Shown: piece by piece, positions 59,911 to 64,000 of the stretch | How the letters are laid out: the number at the start of each line of letters is the position of its first letter | Numbering within the stretch: the stretch's first letter is position 1 | Assembly: GCA_017163975.1 (NCBI GenBank) | Contig: JAFFSR010000240.1 | Coordinates: forward strand, 2,790,001 to 2,854,000 | DNA length: 64,000 nucleotides | Direction: 5' to 3' | Source: Anastatus disparis | Taxonomy: Eukaryota > Arthropoda > Insecta > Hymenoptera > Eupelmidae | The notes under the pieces: model-generated | Seen by the model: only the letters and a program-made list of their open reading frames with translations | Told to the model about the DNA's origin: nothing | Databases searched by the model: none | Program-made: the position numbers and the translations under genes

Positions 59911-60841
59911 CTGCAACAATAAAAATATTACAATAAAAACATCGATTCGCTTCATAAAATATCTGCATAAAATTGATTAAAATTTCAAATATATATTTCT
60001 TTTTATTCTTAATTTTTTTTATTTGACTTTGCAACTTAAAAGTAAAAATTATTCCATGAACTTAACAAAAGAATTTTTTAAAAACAGCACTTGGTTCGGC
60101 ATTTATTTTTGGACAACTATTTATTTACTTATCGTAATAAGATTAAAAAAAATGAGTCAGTAAAAAATTTTTTTTTACAATCTCATATTGTATACATATA
60201 TACATTATTTCAAAAATGAAAAATGCAATGTTGCACGTTAATTTCTTGCATGGTCAAAGAATTATATTACATTAAGAAAAGCGCCAGCACTTGACTCCAC
60301 GGCTTAAAAAAGAACATTTTAGAATGGCATACTTAAATTGAGTATTATGAGGGCTTTGTACTCACGGCTATTTTTAATTTATACAATTTTTTAAAATAAT
60401 TTGTTTGATGTCATTCGAAATTTTATATCAATTTTGAAAAAAAATACGCTATCAACTATCAAATATCATATATTATAGAAATAAATTTATGTCTATTAAA
60501 TAATTATAACAAAGAAAGTAATTCAAGAAAATGACGCATTTTTTCTCATCAATTAAAAAAATTAAAACGTTATTTAGATCTAAAATTTTTAAATTTTAAG
60601 AGTTTACTTAATTGCAATTAAAAAATATAATTACACGGTATACAGCCTATATTTTACAATGTCATTGACCTCGGGCATTTCAATCTTCAAAAACAAAATA
60701 TAAATATAAACACACAATATTAATCACCAATCAATTCAAATTTGTTAACTCATGAGTTATAGAAAATTTTTTGATTTCATATGAAATCATGCAAGCAATA
60801 AAAACATCGTATATTTTTATAACTTAATTTTAAACGCATAA

Positions 60842-61018
60842 AAATTTTTAAAACGAATCGCACCACAAAGTGTTGATAATAAATGGAAACAGCTGTCGGA
60901 CAAAAGACTAATTCGCATGAATAAACGCGTATGGGAAATCCCAGTGAGATGGTGTCCCATATTGTTTACAGATGCGATGACTTGTAAACATACGCTTAAA
61001 CTAAAAAAGGGGAATTAA
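60842..61018. other. GC-richer block with an open plus frame and a kappa-B site
   Basis: The plus frame is open for 58 codons (KRIAPQSVDNKWKQLSDKRL, then RVWEIPVRWCPILFTDAM) without splice support, and the minus strand is open too. The block includes CAGCTG and GGGAAATCCC. Coding exon and enhancer are both possible. Confidence 0.25.
60933..60942. promoter_or_regulatory. NF-kappa-B/Rel-type site GGGAAATCCC
   Basis: A perfect palindromic match to GGGRNNYYCC in a GC-richer block, identical to the site at 62289. Confidence 0.4.
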
Positions 61019-61284
61019 AAAAGTTTAATTGTATAAAGGAAAATGCTTATTAAATGAAATTACAAAAAAATTGTGTGAAATTTAAAAAATCTTTAAAAAA
61101 TATTAAATTTAATAAATACACATATTTTATACCTTATTTACATAAATTAAGAGCTACGAAAAAAAAGAAAGGCAATCACTAATTATTCATTGAATTTTTC
61201 CAACTGAATAATTGTTGGTTTTCAAATAACGTATAGTTATTATAATTGAAATTTGTAAAATAAGGTTAACAGCTAATTTAACGA

Positions 61285-61375
61285 ACTTTGTTTCTACGGT
61301 TTTGCTTTCTCCTCTTGACCTGGACTTTACGGTTATATCTTCAAGAGAGAACGGTCGACTTTTCTCTCTTCGACT
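61285..61375 (-). other. Candidate minus-strand exon
   Basis: GC-rich block. The minus frame reads RREKSRPFSLEDITVKSRSR, then GESKTVETK, open without ATG for more than 50 codons. A pyrimidine tract and ATATAAG precede it. Donors are weak (ACC|GTAGAA). It could be an exon of the minus-strand gene; phases do not link it to other candidates. Confidence 0.3.
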
Positions 61376-61682
61376 TATATCATTTAAAAAGTAAATAAAA
61401 AATAAACATGCGTATATGCGTTATGTATCCGTACATGAAAGTTGCACATTTTTTTTTTTCATATTCAAGTTAAAAATATTTTTCTGAGGTTTAATCAGCA
61501 CTTGAAAAGATACATTATGTTATACAACTTTGATAAAATCAAGTGCTGATTTTGAAATACTAGAAAAATTGTTTATAATTTAGTTTTTTTAATGTAAAAA
61601 TTTAATAAATAATTATGATTCATTATTAACTGTTCATCCTTTAATTAATTTACAAATTGAAGAAGAAACATTTTTTATATAC

Positions 61683-61824
61683 CAGTTTTTGCAAGTTTGA
61701 CAAGTTTAACACCGCAGCTTCAATTGTCGCCGAGGCTGAAATAAGCACAGTAAATAAGTATTTACTTGGTGTACAAAGAAAGCCCGGAGAATCTAGTTTA
61801 TCCTTTTTGCAAAAGAAAATCATG
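61683..61824. other. Exon-like block, strand ambiguous
   Basis: On the plus strand a 71-codon frame (61657-61872) includes KFDKFNTAASIVAEAEISTV and is bounded by ATACCAG and ATG|GTATAC. On the minus strand GTGCTTATTTCAG (a better acceptor) opens 53 bases (61735-61683) coding SATIEAAVLNLSNLQKL up to CTG|GTATAT in phase 0. Both look protein-like. I slightly favour the minus strand because other minus-strand exon candidates lie nearby. Confidence 0.4.
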
Positions 61825-62288
61825 GTATACTATGCGGTTTTTCTTTTTTTTTGTAAGTTAACAGTTTATTGAACTAAAAAGGATTGATGAAATTGATGAA
61901 AAAATATTTTGTTTTTGTAAATTTAGCTTGAATTTCTTATAAATGCGCGGAATACCGGCATGATATAGTTTGTAATTAGAAAAGTATTAAACGATTGAAT
62001 AACAATTTTAAATCCAAGAATTATAGATTATTATACTGAATAAAAAAAAATTTATAAGGAAGTTATCATTATCATTATTACATTCGCATATGCTGTTATA
62101 TTAATAATATAAAATTTCGTGAATGTTTTCGTAATGAAATAACACGTAGGTTATCCAAATCATTAATGTTAATAAAACGCTGAAAGATTGTATTAATATT
62201 ATTACTTAAATATATTCGTCATAATAAAAATTTTGTTTGAATTGTATTGAAAATTGAAAAGTTTTCTTATTTAAATTTAATGTACGTT

Positions 62289-62298
62289 GGGAAATCCC
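62289..62298. promoter_or_regulatory. NF-kappa-B/Rel-type site GGGAAATCCC in a hairpin
   Basis: Within CGTTGGGAAATCCCAACG, a perfect 18-base palindrome, about 1.6 kb before the promoter at 63861. Confidence 0.4.
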
Positions 62299-63256
62299 AA
62301 CGCATCTGTTTAAATATTTTGAATTCTTTTCTAAATTTGGTCTACTTGTTTTTTTACGTGCAAATGAAGTAAAAATTTTTTTTCATAAAGTCCCAATGAA
62401 AAATATGTCACTTAATTTAATACTTTAATATTCGCATGACGAAAAAAATAAAGTTACACGAAAATAAATTGTGTATTAGGCTTATCACGTATGTTAAATT
62501 TCAAAATAGTACACTAATGAGAACAATGTAGGATAATTGATTTCAATTGATCTTGATCTTGACCTTTGATGGTACGATGATTCTACATATTTCTATTAAA
62601 ATGACGAAAAAATTAAAAGAGAAATAAAATTTATCGAATGAAAGCATTGATTAACGTAAATATAAAAACTTTATTCTAATTGAAAAAGGAAAATGCGTAA
62701 ATAGATATACGTAAAACGGAGGTTTAAAATTTGAAAAAAAAAACTTTAATAATTTATGAACTTCAATATTTTTTGACTAATTTTAAATTTAAATTGAAAA
62801 ATAATTTCTTTTTTGTAACAAATAAATACATGCTTTATCATTTGGAAGAATTTGAATAGGATAAACAAAAAAAAAGTTTTCTACGTCTTATAAGTGCACC
62901 GCAGATTATATATAAAATTAAAAATTTCAAACATCAAAATCATATCTCATTTTCATCATCTTATAATTTTAATAGATAAACTAATTATATTGAGTAACTT
63001 TAAACGTATAATAAATACGACATTGCAAAGTATAAAAATAAAAATAAATGGTAAAACTATGATGCTGATCCTATATGCAGCTGTAGCCTCCTGCAGTTAA
63101 AATGAGCTGCAGTGTATATAAAGTAATTTGATGACTACTCATTTCAATTACTCCAAGCAATCCAAGATAATTCTTCATAACATATATACTGACCAATCAA
63201 AGAAGTAATTATAAATTTCCATTGATTCACGTGTTTTCTATCATTTCAATCCAATA

Positions 63257-63406
63257 CTAAAAAACAATAACAAAAAGACATTTACCACGTAAGACTTTCA
63301 CCCTAATAATAATATTACATCCAAGAAAACGCATGAAAAAAAGGAAGCAATGGAAAAGCCGTGACAACTGGAGCAAATTCGAAAACACGTATCTTTCATC
63401 CATCAT
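63257..63406 (-). other. Possible start-codon exon of a divergent minus-strand gene
   Basis: On the minus strand TCTCTCTTTTTGCCAG is followed after 14 bases by ATGATGGATGAAAGATACG, giving MMDERYVFSNLLQLSRLFHC and a 49-residue hydrophobic, basic frame. A GC-rich stretch (63465-63500, CGGCCGCACTC) upstream of it on the minus strand could be its 5'UTR. This is speculative. Confidence 0.25.
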
Positions 63407-63666
63407 CCTAGGAATTAATTCTGGCAAAAAGAGAGAAAAAAAAATAAAATCATTGCATTAAAACCGGCCGCACTCTTGCTGCCGACGTAGCAGGAAGCCT
63501 AATAACGTGTAATTATTATATTTTCATACATATAGAATGTCCTATATGGCTATGGGTACAGTCATACTTTGCACACTTTAAACATTCTATATAGATATAG
63601 AGTATACCTTACAAACTCTCTCGCATATGAACGCAGACCTATTTTATTGCCTTTACTTTACCACGT

Positions 63667-63689
63667 TTCTCTCTCTCTCTCTCTCTCTT
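63667..63689. promoter_or_regulatory. (CT/GA)n tract of a promoter
   Basis: About 11 CT dinucleotides. GA repeats of this kind are common at paused arthropod promoters (GAGA-factor type). It lies about 180 bp upstream of the Inr at 63861. Confidence 0.5.
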
Positions 63690-63860
63690 CTTTCTATCCC
63701 CACTACGAGAAATGTTTGGCGATGAGCTTGGGTATTTCCTGACTTAAAGCGTCGTTTATACTAGGCAGGCTCTGCTCTTTAGCTTGGCTTGGCTGCTGCT
63801 GCTTACACTGACTCTCTTTGGCTATAGCTTGCTATTAACACAAAACTCGCTTTAGTCTTC

Positions 63861-63866
63861 TCAGTT
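63861..63866 (+). promoter_or_regulatory. Inr-type transcription start of the next plus-strand gene
   Basis: TCTTCTCAGTTGC contains the arthropod initiator TCAGT. GC rises around it (GACGCGCGACGGCG). There is no clear TATA box at -30 and only a weak DPE-like AGAAAG at +28. Confidence 0.5.
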
Positions 63867-63991
63867 GCTTGTTCGACGCGCGACGGCGTAGAAAGGAAGT
63901 TTTTATATTGTGCGTTGTGCCTCGATCTTTTTTTTTATTATTATTACTACTGTGAAGTGAATATTATTTTAAAGAAGAAATTATAGTAAAA

Positions 63992-64000
63992 ATGGGACGT
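63992..64000 (+). CDS. Start of the next gene (MGR..., cut by the window edge)
   Basis: AGTAAAAATGGGACGT at the end of a 130-base leader. The A-rich context fits insect start sites. Only three codons (Met-Gly-Arg) are inside the window, so the product cannot be told. It is the first ATG after the Inr. Confidence 0.5.

Noticed and set aside
1..64000. CRISPR arrays, bacterial operons, rRNA genes or integrated virus genes
   Set aside because: No regularly spaced repeats, Shine-Dalgarno-led gene strings, rRNA-like conserved blocks or recognisable viral proteins were seen.

Overview
This is an AT-rich (about 75 percent by eye) eukaryotic nuclear window: split genes with GT-AG introns, TATA and Inr promoters, AATAAA signals, tRNA-derived SINEs and several families of inverted-repeat DNA transposons. 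The one gene I can name encodes an insect-like Golgi integral membrane protein 4 (GOLIM4/GPP130). Base composition, SINE density and protein style suggest an arthropod, perhaps an AT-rich hymenopteran such as a braconid wasp; the species-level guess is weak.

Layout. 1-5000 is intergenic: one SINE, one tRNA-like relic and a compact GC-rich patch with CCAAT and X-box motifs. A TATA promoter at 5065 and an untranslated first exon ending at a strong donor (5660) probably begin the plus-strand GOLIM4 gene. Intron 1 (5661-36331, about 30.7 kb) holds a CACTA/TNP2-like element with 0.55-0.64 kb inverted repeats (14310-17926), a 3.7 kb transposon with about 545 bp inverted repeats and a two-frame transposase (29846-33582), SINEs, MITEs, and a possible nested secreted-protein gene on the minus strand (12887-13243).

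GOLIM4 coding exons are 36337-36517, 40133-40605, 41924-42103, 46789-47258, 49863-49978 and 50436-50485. All junction phases agree and give a 489-residue type II membrane protein with a luminal coiled coil and an acidic tail. Two alternative ends are visible. Reading through the exon-4 donor gives a 465-residue form ending at 42667, and a phase-compatible exon at 51326-51447 gives a 513-residue form. A 399 bp, almost perfect palindrome with hammerhead-ribozyme-like cores lies in the intron before exon 3.

Downstream, a minus-strand gene converges on GOLIM4. Its C-terminal exons are 53949-54053, 52639-52697 and 52507-52518, and its poly(A) signal lies 13 bp from a GOLIM4 one. Between 55.6 and 57.2 kb is a tandem array of a diverged unit with reading frames conserved on the minus strand. 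More candidate minus-strand exons lie at 59849-59910, 61.3 kb and 61.7 kb. The window closes with an Inr/GA-repeat promoter and the first three codons of another plus-strand gene (63992). Two perfect NF-kappa-B-type sites lie upstream of it.
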